A stretch of 27,455 nucleotides of DNA from Ga0077527 sp038144955 (GTDB lineage Bacteria; Pseudomonadota; Gammaproteobacteria; Burkholderiales; SG8-41): the NCBI GenBank assembly GCA_038144955.1, contig JAYQOT010000029.1, positions 1-27,455 on the forward strand, in the 5' to 3' direction. Shown piece by piece: positions 1-6,516 of the stretch (position 1 is its first letter; each line of letters starts with the position of its first letter). A program made the translations under genes and the position numbers. Below the pieces are notes generated by a model. The model saw nothing but the letters and a program-made list of their open reading frames with translations. It searched no databases and had not been told where the DNA came from.

Positions 1-335
1 GTTTGCGCGATCCGCAGTTTGGCCCGCTGGTGATGGTGGGGCTCGGCGGCATATTCGTCGAAATACTCAAGGATGTGTCTTTCCGGCTGTGTCCGATCAG
101 CCGCATTGACGCTGAAGAAATGCTTGCCGAACTGAAGGGTGCGGCCATACTGAAAGGCGCGCGCGGCAGCAAGCCGGCTTCGATGGAAGCCATCATTGAC
201 GTGCTTCTCAAAGTGGGCGGAGAAAACGGCCTGCTGATGCAGCATGCCGCGGATATCAGCGAGGCCGACATCAATCCGCTGATCGTGTCCGACACGGCTG
301 CGGTTGCCGTCGATGCGCGTTTCATCCTCGGCTGA
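1..335 (+). CDS. NDP-forming acyl/acetyl-CoA synthetase, beta (ATP-grasp) subunit, 3' end only
   Basis: The gene enters from the left edge; the first whole codon is at base 3 and about 110 C-terminal residues are present. The sequence reads FGPLVMVGLGGIFVEILKD near its start and ends in EADINPLIVSD. These are the conserved glycine-rich strand and the acidic 'DINPL' metal/nucleotide-binding end of the ATP-grasp domain in ADP-forming acyl-CoA synthetases (succinyl-CoA-synthetase superfamily). The family interconverts acyl-CoA plus ADP and phosphate with free acid, CoA and ATP in the cytoplasm. The alpha-subunit gene starts 15 bp downstream on the same strand, so the two very probably form one operon and one complex. 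The acyl substrate cannot be told from this fragment. An alternative is the C-terminal piece of a related ATP-grasp acetyltransferase fusion, but the separate alpha gene next door argues against that. Confidence 0.85.
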   Translation, partial: LRDPQFGPLVMVGLGGIFVEILKDVSFRLCPISRIDAEEMLAELKGAAILKGARGSKPASMEAIIDVLLKVGGENGLLMQHAADISEADINPLIVSDTAAVAVDARFILG

Positions 336-350
336 AAGAGGAAAACAAGC

Positions 351-1787
351 ATGAACATCATCGAACAATTCACGCCGCTGTTCGCGCCGAAGACCGTTGC
401 CGTGATCGGCGCATCGACCAAGGGCAATGCGCTGCCCAACGTGTTCATCCGCCGCATCCGCGAATTCGGTTTCAGCGGCGACATTTATCCGATCCATCCC
501 GCGGCTGACGAGATCGACGGACTGAAAGCCTACAAGACGCTGGCGGACACGCCGCGGCCGGTGGATTACGCCTACATCGCCGTGTCCGGCGCGCAAATTC
601 CCGGCATGCTGGCAGCTGCCAAGGGCCATGTGCGTTTCGCGCAAGTAATATCCAGCGGTTTCGGCGAGGTCGACGAAGGCAAGGGATTGCAGGAACAGCT
701 GGCAACAGCGGCGCGCCAGGGTGGCATGCGTCTGATCGGCCCCAATTGCCTAGGCATCTATACGCCTCGGGGGCGGGTGACCTTCACCGAGATCGGCCCG
801 AAAGAGGTTGGTGGGGTCGGCATCGTTTCACAAAGTGGCGGCCTCGGCACCGACATCATTCGTCGTGGTCTCGCGCGGGGGCTCAAGTTCTCGGGGCTGG
901 TCACCGTCGGCAACTGTGCCGACGTGACGCCGTCCGATCTGCTCGAGTTCTACATGGCAGACCCGCAGACCAGGGTCATCGGCCTCTACATCGAAACTGC
1001 CAAGGACGGCCGGCACCTGTTCAACATCCTGCGCAATGCCAAGGCGGCCAAGCCGGTGGTCATTCTCAAGGGCGGGCGCACGCAACAGGGGCTGGCGGCA
1101 GCAGCCTCTCACACCGGTTCACTCGCCGGCGACGACCGCGTGTGGGTGGCGCTGGCGCGGCAGACCGGCTGCCTGCTGGTGGATACGCTCGATCAGTTCG
1201 TCGATACGTTGCTGATTTTCCAGTCGCTGACGCCGCGACCGCAATTGCCGACAAAAAAGGTGGTGCTGTTCGGCAATGGCGGCGGCACCAGCGTACTGGC
1301 CACCGATTACTATGCGCGGCTGGGTCTCGATGTCACGCCTTTCCCCCAACCGGTGATCGATGCGCTGGCGGAGATGAAGCTGCCGCCCGGCACCAGCATT
1401 ACCAATCCGGTCGATTGTCCGGTGGGCACGTTGCAGCAGGATGACGGTCGCGTTGCCGAAAAAATCCTCGATATCATCTGCGGCCAGGGTAAACCCGAAG
1501 CCCTGGTGATGCACCTGAACCTGTCGGCATTTGTCGGCCGCACCAAGCCTGAAGTGCTCGACAATCTGGTGGCCGCGGCACTGCGGGTGCAGGAAAAGTA
1601 TCCCGGCAAATCGCACTTCATCCTGGTGCTGCGCTCCGACGGCGAACCGGCGCTGGAGGCGCGCAAACGCGAATTCCGCGACAAGGCGGTGGCATTGGGT
1701 GTGCCGGTGTACGACGAAATGGCCAATGCCGGACACCCCCTGGCGGCCCTCGCCGCATTCGAACGTTTCAAAGCGGCCCGATCATGA
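351..1787 (+). CDS. NDP-forming acyl/acetyl-CoA synthetase, alpha subunit (CoA-binding)
   Basis: The 478-residue protein has the order expected for an alpha subunit. A CoA-binding Rossmann domain opens with VAVIGAS near residue 17. A succinyl-CoA-ligase-like flavodoxin domain follows, containing IGPNCLGI and GIVSQSGGLG. A further ligase-like domain covers the C-terminal half. SHTGS places His254 where the phosphohistidine of ADP-forming acetyl-CoA synthetases lies. The start is supported by an AGAGGAAAA stretch upstream of ATG 351. The partner beta subunit ends at 335. In this family the alpha subunit binds CoA and carries phosphate on the histidine, which the beta subunit transfers to ADP. 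The protein could serve acetate, propionate or longer acids; the sequence does not decide. No terminator-like hairpin with a T-run is seen after the gene. Confidence 0.85.
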   Translation: MNIIEQFTPLFAPKTVAVIGASTKGNALPNVFIRRIREFGFSGDIYPIHPAADEIDGLKAYKTLADTPRPVDYAYIAVSGAQIPGMLAAAKGHVRFAQVISSGFGEVDEGKGLQEQLATAARQGGMRLIGPNCLGIYTPRGRVTFTEIGPKEVGGVGIVSQSGGLGTDIIRRGLARGLKFSGLVTVGNCADVTPSDLLEFYMADPQTRVIGLYIETAKDGRHLFNILRNAKAAKPVVILKGGRTQQGLAAAASHTGSLAGDDRVWVALARQTGCLLVDTLDQFVDTLLIFQSLTPRPQLPTKKVVLFGNGGGTSVLATDYYARLGLDVTPFPQPVIDALAEMKLPPGTSITNPVDCPVGTLQQDDGRVAEKILDIICGQGKPEALVMHLNLSAFVGRTKPEVLDNLVAAALRVQEKYPGKSHFILVLRSDGEPALEARKREFRDKAVALGVPVYDEMANAGHPLAALAAFERFKAARS

Positions 1788-1881
1788 TGACTTTGTTCAT
1801 TGGCAGCACCCTCTGAGGCTTTCCACGTCATGTCAGGTAGCGGCAGTGATATTTGCCCGGTGACCGCGTTGCCGTTCTGTG

Positions 1882-1910
1882 TTTAAAACGGCCTGGCTGT
1901 GTTGTAGACT
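1882..1910 (+). promoter_or_regulatory. Candidate sigma70 promoter for the 79-residue gene
   Basis: TTTAAA (1882-1887) and TAGACT (1905-1910) are separated by 17 bp and lie 27 bp before ATG 1938. Each hexamer matches four of six consensus positions. The 150-bp gap 1788-1937 holds no other feature I can support. Confidence 0.35.
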
Positions 1911-1937
1911 TTAGGCAGTCGAAGTGGAGGGCCAGAC

Positions 1938-2177
1938 ATGTTTGCGATTGTCAGCAAATCTGACGGGTTTCCGGTCAGCCGCAGCGCCGGCGAGGGCCAG
2001 GCCGATCTGGTGGTGACCTGGACTTCAGGGGACAGGGCAAAAGCGTTTCTTGCCGCCAAAGGCATCGAAGCCGATTATTCGGTTGTTGCGCTTACTGAAG
2101 ATACCCTCGGCAAAATGGCCAGTGCGCTCGGTTGCGATCCCGACGCGATCGGTTTCGACGACTTTCCCGAAAAATAA
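1938..2177 (+). CDS. Small conserved-looking protein of unknown function (79 aa)
   Basis: ATG 1938 follows a good Shine-Dalgarno sequence (GGAGGG, 1926-1931). The protein is small, soluble and acidic at its C-terminus, ending GFDDFPEK. It contains a short strand-like stretch (ADLVVTWTS) followed by helical segments, with no signal peptide, membrane span or cysteine pair. I do not recognise the family. It stands alone between the acyl-CoA synthetase operon and a structured non-coding segment, with its own candidate promoter. The strong ribosome site and the codon use, which resembles its neighbours, are the reasons to regard it as a real gene rather than a chance open frame. Confidence 0.6.
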   Translation: MFAIVSKSDGFPVSRSAGEGQADLVVTWTSGDRAKAFLAAKGIEADYSVVALTEDTLGKMASALGCDPDAIGFDDFPEK

Positions 2178-2186
2178 AAACGTGAC

Positions 2187-2264
2187 GTAACCACGGGCCA
2201 AGCCCGTTGAGGCGTCTGCAGGGGCGCTTGGTTACAAACACTTACACACCGTTACGGATAACGG
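2187..2264 (+). promoter_or_regulatory. Structured intergenic segment with alternative helices
   Basis: The 153-bp gap 2178-2330 contains several exact inverted repeats. GTAACCA (2187-2193) pairs with TGGTTAC (2229-2235). This encloses CGGGC-CAA-GCCCG (2194-2206) and a short GCG/CGC pair (2212-2214 with 2225-2227), giving a three-way-junction shape. Just downstream CCGTTA (2249-2254) pairs with TAACGG (2259-2264) over a four-base loop. CGTAAC (2186-2191) could instead pair with GTTACG (2251-2256), which would disrupt both helices. No T-run follows, so a simple intrinsic terminator is unlikely. It may be a leader RNA for the gene at 2331 or a 3' structure of the gene ending at 2177. I match it to no known riboswitch. 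Confidence 0.4.
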
Positions 2265-2330
2265 GCGATTTGGCGGCCATGCACCGCTATTCTGATTCCG
2301 GGAATTACCCCATACCCAAGGGAAGGGATC

Positions 2331-2663
2331 ATGAATCTTAAAATCATTATGACAGCCGCTTTCATTACTTCCGTGCCGGCACTATCCTGGGCTCAAACCC
2401 AGAACCCGGCAGCAACGCCCGGAATCGACAAACGCCAGGAACGACAGCAGCAGCGCATTGACCAGGGCGTCAAATCCGGCGAACTGACACAACGTGAAGC
2501 GGCGCGACTGGAACGCCATCAGGAACGCATCGGCAAAATGGAAGAAAAAGCCAAGGCGGACGGGATGGTGACGGCGAAAGAACGCGCCCGCATACAGCAC
2601 CAGCAAAATCAGGAAAGCCGTCGCATTTACCACCAGAAGCATGATCGACAGAAAGCGAATTGA
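2331..2663 (+). CDS. Secreted, highly charged helical protein of unknown function (110 aa)
   Basis: ATG 2331 follows AAGGGAAGGGATC. Residues 1 to about 21 form a signal peptide (hydrophobic core, then LSWA before Q22), so the mature protein is probably periplasmic. The mature part is rich in Arg, Gln, Glu and Lys and should be almost wholly helical. It carries two similar helix-turn-helix units, RIDQGVKSGELTQREAARLE and the later segment with KADGMVTAKERARI, which look like an internal duplication. Similar small exported proteins are common in betaproteobacteria, but I know of no established function. The DG(M)VT-x-x-E turn loosely resembles a calcium-binding loop without enough acidic ligands. 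It is a single-gene transcript: a strong terminator follows directly and a structured segment precedes it. Confidence 0.75.
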   Translation: MNLKIIMTAAFITSVPALSWAQTQNPAATPGIDKRQERQQQRIDQGVKSGELTQREAARLERHQERIGKMEEKAKADGMVTAKERARIQHQQNQESRRIYHQKHDRQKAN

Positions 2664-2683
2664 GTATTTTCAGCACCGAAATC

Positions 2684-2706
2684 GCCGCCCTGCGGGGCGG
2701 CTTTTT
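2684..2706 (+). terminator. Rho-independent terminator
   Basis: GCCGCCC (2684-2690) and GGGCGGC (2695-2701) form a perfect seven-pair stem over the loop TGCG, followed at once by five T residues (2702-2706). It lies 20 bp after the stop of the secreted helical protein and closes that transcript. Confidence 0.9.
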
Positions 2707-2732
2707 CATGTCTGCAGAGGGAGGGCCACTCG

Positions 2733-2740
2733 GCTAGAAT
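2733..2740 (+). promoter_or_regulatory. Candidate -10 box for the thioesterase gene
   Basis: GCTAGAAT contains a TAGAAT -10-like hexamer (2735-2740) placed 32 bp before ATG 2773 and just after the upstream terminator, where a new promoter is needed. No good -35 hexamer stands at 16-18 bp. The same GCTANAAT octamer recurs before other genes in the window. Confidence 0.35.
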
Positions 2741-2772
2741 GCGGGCCACGTTGACCGGACCGGAGTGCGGAT

Positions 2773-3159
2773 ATGGAGTCTTTGAAGATCGGAACCAGGC
2801 ATGTGACGGAGCGTGAGGTAGTAGAAACCATGACGACCAAACGCGGCGACTATCGCGTTTTTTCGACCCCTTCAATGGTGCAGTTTTGCGAAGCATCCGC
2901 CGGGGAGTTGGTTGCGCCTCATCTGCAACCGGGACAGGGGCAGGTTGGCATTGTTGTTACGATCCGCCACATGGGCGCTACGCCCATGGGCAAACGCGTA
3001 CGCGCCGAGGTCGAACTGACTGGAATCGATCGACGTCGGCTGAGTTTCAAGATCAAGGTATTTGACGATATCGAGCAGGTGGGTGAGTGCGACCACGATC
3101 GCTTTATTGTTGATCTCGACAAGTATCAGGCGAAGTTGAAGAAAAAAATCGAAGGCTGA
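2773..3159 (+). CDS. Hotdog-fold acyl-CoA thioesterase, FlK-like
   Basis: This 128-residue protein resembles the fluoroacetyl-CoA thioesterase FlK family. It has an N-terminal strand, then FSTPSMVQFCE with Thr32 and Glu40, GxVGIVVTIRH with Gly59 and His66, and then ATPMGKRV and the C-terminal hotdog strands. From memory, FlK uses Thr42, Glu50, His76 and Gly69. The spacing here is identical with a constant offset of ten, so the catalytic triad appears intact. The phenylalanines of the FlK lid seem to be replaced by Lys23 and Asp26, which suggests a housekeeping acyl-CoA substrate rather than fluoroacetyl-CoA. Such enzymes hydrolyse a short acyl-CoA in the cytoplasm. The adhesin-like gene starts 35 bp downstream. 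Start ATG 2773 has a modest CGGAG upstream. Confidence 0.75.
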   Translation: MESLKIGTRHVTEREVVETMTTKRGDYRVFSTPSMVQFCEASAGELVAPHLQPGQGQVGIVVTIRHMGATPMGKRVRAEVELTGIDRRRLSFKIKVFDDIEQVGECDHDRFIVDLDKYQAKLKKKIEG

Positions 3160-3194
3160 GCTTTTTCCAAGAACGGATTTAAACCGGAGATACC

Positions 3195-3602
3195 ATGAAG
3201 CGACTGATTGTGCTGACGGTCTTGATGTGTACGACGCTGGCGGCACATGCGGAATTTACCCGCTATTTCGAGGATGACGAACTTGTTGCCTACCTGGATC
3301 GCAGCTCCATCACCCGTGCGGGGAACGAAGCGCGGATGTGGACGATAGATGACTATCGAAAACCACAGAACGACATCGCCGGCAAGAAACCGTTTCTGTC
3401 GGTAAAGGCGCACTGGGTTTTTGACTGCGCTAAACGGATGAGCGACGTGCTGGTCGCGTTTTATCACGCCGAACCCATGGCCGGAGGCGAGGAAGTTCAC
3501 GCCGCAGCAACAGGGCAGCGCAGCTGGGACAGAGTCGAGCCGGATAGCGTTGGCGAACTGGCGTTCCGTGCGGCCTGCGTAACATCCAGGCAGGTGAAAT
3601 GA
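3195..3602 (+). CDS. Surface-adhesin protein E-like secreted protein
   Basis: The 135-residue product starts at ATG 3195, preceded by CCGGAG. It has a signal peptide with probable cleavage after AHA (residue 19). The mature part follows the pattern of the surface-adhesin E family (Adhesin_E). This includes YLDRSSITRAG near residue 32, then MWTIDDYRKPQ, then FDC, a middle SDVLVAFYHAEPM, and finally SWDRVEPDSVGELAF ahead of a second cysteine. The two mature cysteines probably form a disulfide. In betaproteobacteria these are small exported beta-rich proteins found in many copies. Binding to host matrix is documented only for the Haemophilus namesake, so adhesion here should not be assumed. There is no lipobox, as the only early cysteine is inside the hydrophobic core. 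It sits between a thioesterase and a membrane protein with moderate gaps. Confidence 0.75.
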   Translation: MKRLIVLTVLMCTTLAAHAEFTRYFEDDELVAYLDRSSITRAGNEARMWTIDDYRKPQNDIAGKKPFLSVKAHWVFDCAKRMSDVLVAFYHAEPMAGGEEVHAAATGQRSWDRVEPDSVGELAFRAACVTSRQVK

Positions 3603-3635
3603 CGATGCCGCCACTGGCCTGGTTCGAATTGTTCT

Positions 3636-3643
3636 AGAGGAGG
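3636..3643 (+). promoter_or_regulatory. Strong Shine-Dalgarno sequence fixing the DUF3147 start
   Basis: AGAGGAGG ends seven bases before ATG 3651. The in-frame TTG at 3645 is only one base from it, so ATG 3651 is the real start. Confidence 0.8.
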
Positions 3644-3650
3644 TTTGCCC

Positions 3651-4001
3651 ATGACATGGATTATCAGCAAGTATTTTCTGACCGCGGCCGTCGTGGTGCT
3701 GGTTTCCGAGCTGGCCAAGCGCAGCGACAGGCTGGGTGGACTGGTTGCCGCACTGCCGATCGTGACGGTGCTGACCCTGATCTGGTTGTACGTGGAAAAA
3801 CAGTCTCCCGAAAAGATCGCCAACCACGCCTGGTATACCTTCTGGTATGTGTTGCCGACCCTGCCGATGTTCCTGGCATTTCCCACACTGTTGCCCAAAT
3901 TCGGATTCTGGTGGACGTTGTTGCTCTGCGTGGGGATCACTATGGTTTGTTTTGCGACATCCGCCTTTGTATTGCGGCATTTCGGCATTGAGCTGACATG
4001 A
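3651..4001 (+). CDS. DUF3147 family inner-membrane protein
   Basis: The 116-residue protein starts at ATG 3651, set by the AGAGGAGG ribosome site. Four membrane segments are apparent: about residues 5-22, 28-48, 63-82 and 86-110. The first loop reads SELAKRSDRLGGL and the second span has AALPIVTVLTLIWLY, both typical of the DUF3147 family of small inner-membrane proteins. No function is established for the family; the conserved lysine and arginine of the SE-x-AKRS loop are its signature. It lies 48 bp after the adhesin-like gene and 31 bp before a HAD hydrolase in the same direction. Co-transcription is possible but the genes share no obvious pathway. Confidence 0.8.
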   Translation: MTWIISKYFLTAAVVVLVSELAKRSDRLGGLVAALPIVTVLTLIWLYVEKQSPEKIANHAWYTFWYVLPTLPMFLAFPTLLPKFGFWWTLLLCVGITMVCFATSAFVLRHFGIELT

Positions 4002-4032
4002 AGATGTTCGTTGTCCTGGTGGGAGAGAGGTG

Positions 4033-4719
4033 ATGGCGGGCGTGTTGAAAACCTCAGCAATCGAACTGGTTGTTCTGGACATGGCCGGCACCACGGTACG
4101 CGATGCCGGCCAGGTGCCCGCAGCATTCACCTCCGCGCTGGCAGCACATGGGGTTGCAGTAACCCCGCAGGCGATTGGGGGCCTGCGCGGAGCTTCCAAA
4201 CGGCAGGCCATACTGGACTTGTTGCCGGTTACAGCGAATCGGGAGGCGCTGGCCGCGCAGGTTTACGCGACCTTTGTCGACCATCTGGCACAGGCATTTG
4301 ACCGCAGCGTCGAACCTGTTTCTGGCGCACCGGGGGCAATCAACGCTATTCGTGCCCGCGGCGTCAGGGTTGCGCTGAATACAGGATTTGACCGGGAGAC
4401 GACAGACCTTTTGCTGACAGCTTTGAACTGGAAGCAAGGCTTTGTGGATGCTGTGATTTGCGGCGACGAGGTTGCCCAGGGACGCCCTGCACCCTACATG
4501 ATTTTCCGTTGTATGGAGGCTGTCGGTGTGGTCGATGTGCACCGGGTGGCAAGCGCTGGCGACACGGTGCTCGATCTGCAGGCGGGGCATAACGCCGGAG
4601 TGGCGATGAATATCGGCGTGTTATCCGGCGCCCATGGCCGCGACCAGATGCTGGGTCAGCCACATACCCATTTGCTGGGCAGCGTCGCAGAGCTTCCAGA
4701 TCTGCTGCAGCGTCGCTGA
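4033..4719 (+). CDS. Phosphonatase-like HAD hydrolase
   Basis: This HAD-superfamily hydrolase has motif I as DMAGTT. Asp16 is the nucleophile, and alanine replaces the usual second aspartate, the hallmark of phosphonoacetaldehyde hydrolase (PhnX) relatives. Motif II is LNTGFD. The cap carries GASKR with Lys56, forty residues after the nucleophile and close to the position of the Schiff-base lysine in PhnX. GDEV and later AGDTVLDLQAG supply the acidic C-terminal motifs. Length (about 228 residues) suits the phosphonatase-like subfamily. No other phosphonate gene lies in the window, so the substrate may differ from phosphonoacetaldehyde. GTG 4030 and ATG 4033 are both possible starts; GGGAG at 4021 is seven bases from ATG 4033, which I prefer. 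Confidence 0.75.
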   Translation: MAGVLKTSAIELVVLDMAGTTVRDAGQVPAAFTSALAAHGVAVTPQAIGGLRGASKRQAILDLLPVTANREALAAQVYATFVDHLAQAFDRSVEPVSGAPGAINAIRARGVRVALNTGFDRETTDLLLTALNWKQGFVDAVICGDEVAQGRPAPYMIFRCMEAVGVVDVHRVASAGDTVLDLQAGHNAGVAMNIGVLSGAHGRDQMLGQPHTHLLGSVAELPDLLQRR

Positions 4720-4816
4720 GTTGGGACAAATCGTTTATTTCCTGGACCGGTGTACTCGGATGCGGTTCAAAATCGTTAATTCCTGGGTACGGCAGCTGAA
4801 CTTTGGCGCGCCCACC

Positions 4817-5680
4817 ATGACCAATGACCGCATGCGCAACTTTCTAACCCTTCTCCTATTTTCATCCCTGTTGCTGCCCTCATTCCCGGCGCGAGCGCTG
4901 GGTGTCCCGGCGGTTGCTGCGCGACCTGCAGCGCAGGAAGCCGGGCAGTACAAGGTTACCCGGGCCACGCCCGCGAAATCCGTGCGCGCTCCTTTCATCG
5001 TGACCAGTACCGGATCGGGCCAGACGGGGTACGTACATTACTGGACCATAACGGCACCTGACGGTGCCCAGGAAATGCAGGTGGGCATGGAATTGCCGGA
5101 CCGGCGCATCGTCTGGTCGTTCCCCGGCGTCGGTGTCACCGTGGCACCCTTTATCGCCGATGGCGAGTACGATGCCAATGGCAGACGCTTCAAGGTGGTG
5201 CATGAATTCGGCGTACGCCCGTACCGTAACGAACCGGCGGTGCAGCGTCTGCAAAGCGGGATACAGCAGCGCATCAAGCCCTGGCTGGACACGCCAACGC
5301 CTTACTGCGAGTTGAACGGCGTGACAGCGGAAGTGTGCGTCAGTTGTTTCGGGTTTGTGGCGCAGGTACTGTATCCGGGAGCCACCCGTCATTTTGCGCG
5401 GTTTCCACGCGATTTTCCTTTCACCGTCAGCGACGAATACCACACCACCGAAGACCTGCTGCTGTACCTTACCGCCTTGCATGCCTTGCCGGACGCAGCG
5501 GCCCGGCGCCGGCGCATGGCTGCATTGGGCGGACCCCCGGCTTTGCAGGAAGAATTGGCACGCTTGACCGCCAATCTGCCGGATCGCGCGCCGACCCGGT
5601 TGGCCAATGTCAACCCGGTGCGCAAGCCGGCAGTCAAAACAGCACCTAAACCGACAATGCGTCGTCCGGCGACTGGCTGA
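4817..5680 (+). CDS. Exported protein of unknown function, possible papain-like hydrolase
   Basis: I do not recognise a named family. From ATG 4817 the protein has 287 residues and opens with a signal peptide (MRNF, then a Leu/Phe/Ser core, PARA at about residue 27). The in-frame ATG 4760 and ATG 4832 are alternatives; none has a good ribosome site, but only starts near 4817 place the hydrophobic core at the N-terminus. The mature part has VHYWTI (His74), a beta-rich middle, then a cysteine cluster. VCVSCFGFVAQVLYPG contains Cys174 and Cys177 and recalls the 'CxGFV' nucleophile helix of NlpC/P60-type proteins. His209 follows in EYHTTED. The C-terminal 35 residues are Pro/Lys/Arg/Ala-rich and probably disordered. 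Cell-wall or amide hydrolysis is only a guess. Confidence 0.65.
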   Translation: MTNDRMRNFLTLLLFSSLLLPSFPARALGVPAVAARPAAQEAGQYKVTRATPAKSVRAPFIVTSTGSGQTGYVHYWTITAPDGAQEMQVGMELPDRRIVWSFPGVGVTVAPFIADGEYDANGRRFKVVHEFGVRPYRNEPAVQRLQSGIQQRIKPWLDTPTPYCELNGVTAEVCVSCFGFVAQVLYPGATRHFARFPRDFPFTVSDEYHTTEDLLLYLTALHALPDAAARRRRMAALGGPPALQEELARLTANLPDRAPTRLANVNPVRKPAVKTAPKPTMRRPATG

Positions 5681-5686
5681 ATCCCT

Positions 5687-6418
5687 TTAGAACTGTTCCC
5701 CGGGGCGCAGGTAGCGCCACTGCCCCAACGGCAGATCACCCAGCATGACCTTGCCTATACGCACGCGCTTGAGCCCGGTCACGCTGAGGCCGACCAGTTC
5801 ACACATGCGGCGGATCTGGCGTTTTTTCCCCTGGCGCAGGACGAAACGCAGCTGATCGCTGTTCTGCCAGCTAACCTCGGCCGGCCGCAGCGCTTCGCCG
5901 TCCAGGCTCAACCCGTGATTCAGCAGCGCCAGGCCGTCCTTTGATAACCGTCCGGTGACGCGTACCAGATATTCCTTTTCCACCTGGGAGTTTTCGCCGA
6001 TCAGCTGTTTGGCAATACGACCGTCCTGGGTCAGCACCAGCAATCCGGTGGAATCGATATCGAGCCGTCCCGCCGGCGCCAGCCCGCGCAGGTGGCGTGG
6101 CTCGAAACGCGGACTGTCGCTTCCGCCGCGCTTGAGGGTCTTTGCCGTCACCAGCGTGATCGCCGGCTGATAATTGTTTTCAGCCTGTCCTGACACATAG
6201 CCGACCGGTTTGTGCAGCAGCACGGTGACTCGCGCCTGCTGCTGCTGTCTGGCCGCCGCCGTCAGGGTGATGGTCTGGGTTGGCCAGATTCGGGTGCCAA
6301 GTTCGGTGACCGGGACATCATCCACCAGCACCCAGCCGCGTTCGATATAGGCGTCGGCCTCGCGTCGCGAACACAGTCCCTGCTCCGACATCAACTTGGA
6401 GAGTCGGATCTTTTCCAT
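5687..6418 (-). CDS. 23S rRNA pseudouridine synthase, RluF/RluB type
   Basis: From ATG 6418 the protein has 243 residues. An N-terminal S4 RNA-binding domain (RLSKLMSEQGLCSRREAD, to about residue 48) is followed by a RsuA/RluB/RluF catalytic domain. HKPVGYVSG begins it, and GRLDIDSTGLL carries the catalytic Asp120. The C-terminal GKKRQIRRMCELVG plus IPLG-like LPLGQWRYL favours RluF (E. coli U2604) over RluB/RluE. It isomerises a uridine of 23S rRNA. An in-frame ATG at 6445 and TTG at 6460 would add 9 or 14 residues; none of the three has a clear ribosome site, and I chose the start nearest the S4 domain. A good promoter stands at 6488-6516. The gene is convergent with the exported protein, leaving only six bases between stops. 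Confidence 0.85.
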   Translation of the reverse strand: MEKIRLSKLMSEQGLCSRREADAYIERGWVLVDDVPVTELGTRIWPTQTITLTAAARQQQQARVTVLLHKPVGYVSGQAENNYQPAITLVTAKTLKRGGSDSPRFEPRHLRGLAPAGRLDIDSTGLLVLTQDGRIAKQLIGENSQVEKEYLVRVTGRLSKDGLALLNHGLSLDGEALRPAEVSWQNSDQLRFVLRQGKKRQIRRMCELVGLSVTGLKRVRIGKVMLGDLPLGQWRYLRPGEQF

Positions 6419-6487
6419 GGTATCTGGGTATTGCCATAGATCCATCGGGAGGTGCAGCAAAGCCTGGATTTATAAGCCATTGTTTTA

Positions 6488-6516
6488 ATTACAAAAATTA
6501 TTTTGTTGCGGGTCAA
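6488..6516 (-). promoter_or_regulatory. Sigma70 promoter for the pseudouridine synthase gene
   Basis: On the minus strand TTGACC (6516-6511) and TGTAAT (6493-6488) are separated by exactly 17 bp, each matching five of six consensus bases. The spacer is A/T-rich. The -35 box overlaps the hemL stop codon (6513-6515), so the synthase can be expressed independently of the upstream thiD-thiE-hemL operon. Confidence 0.7.

Noticed and set aside
2194..2206. CGGGC-CAA-GCCCG hairpin as an intrinsic terminator for the gene at 1938
   Set aside because: The stem is short and no T-run follows.
3126..4211. Minus-strand open frame of 361 codons across four genes
   Set aside because: It runs opposite an adhesin-like protein, a DUF3147 protein and a HAD enzyme, each recognisable on the plus strand; its composition is that of a shadow frame.
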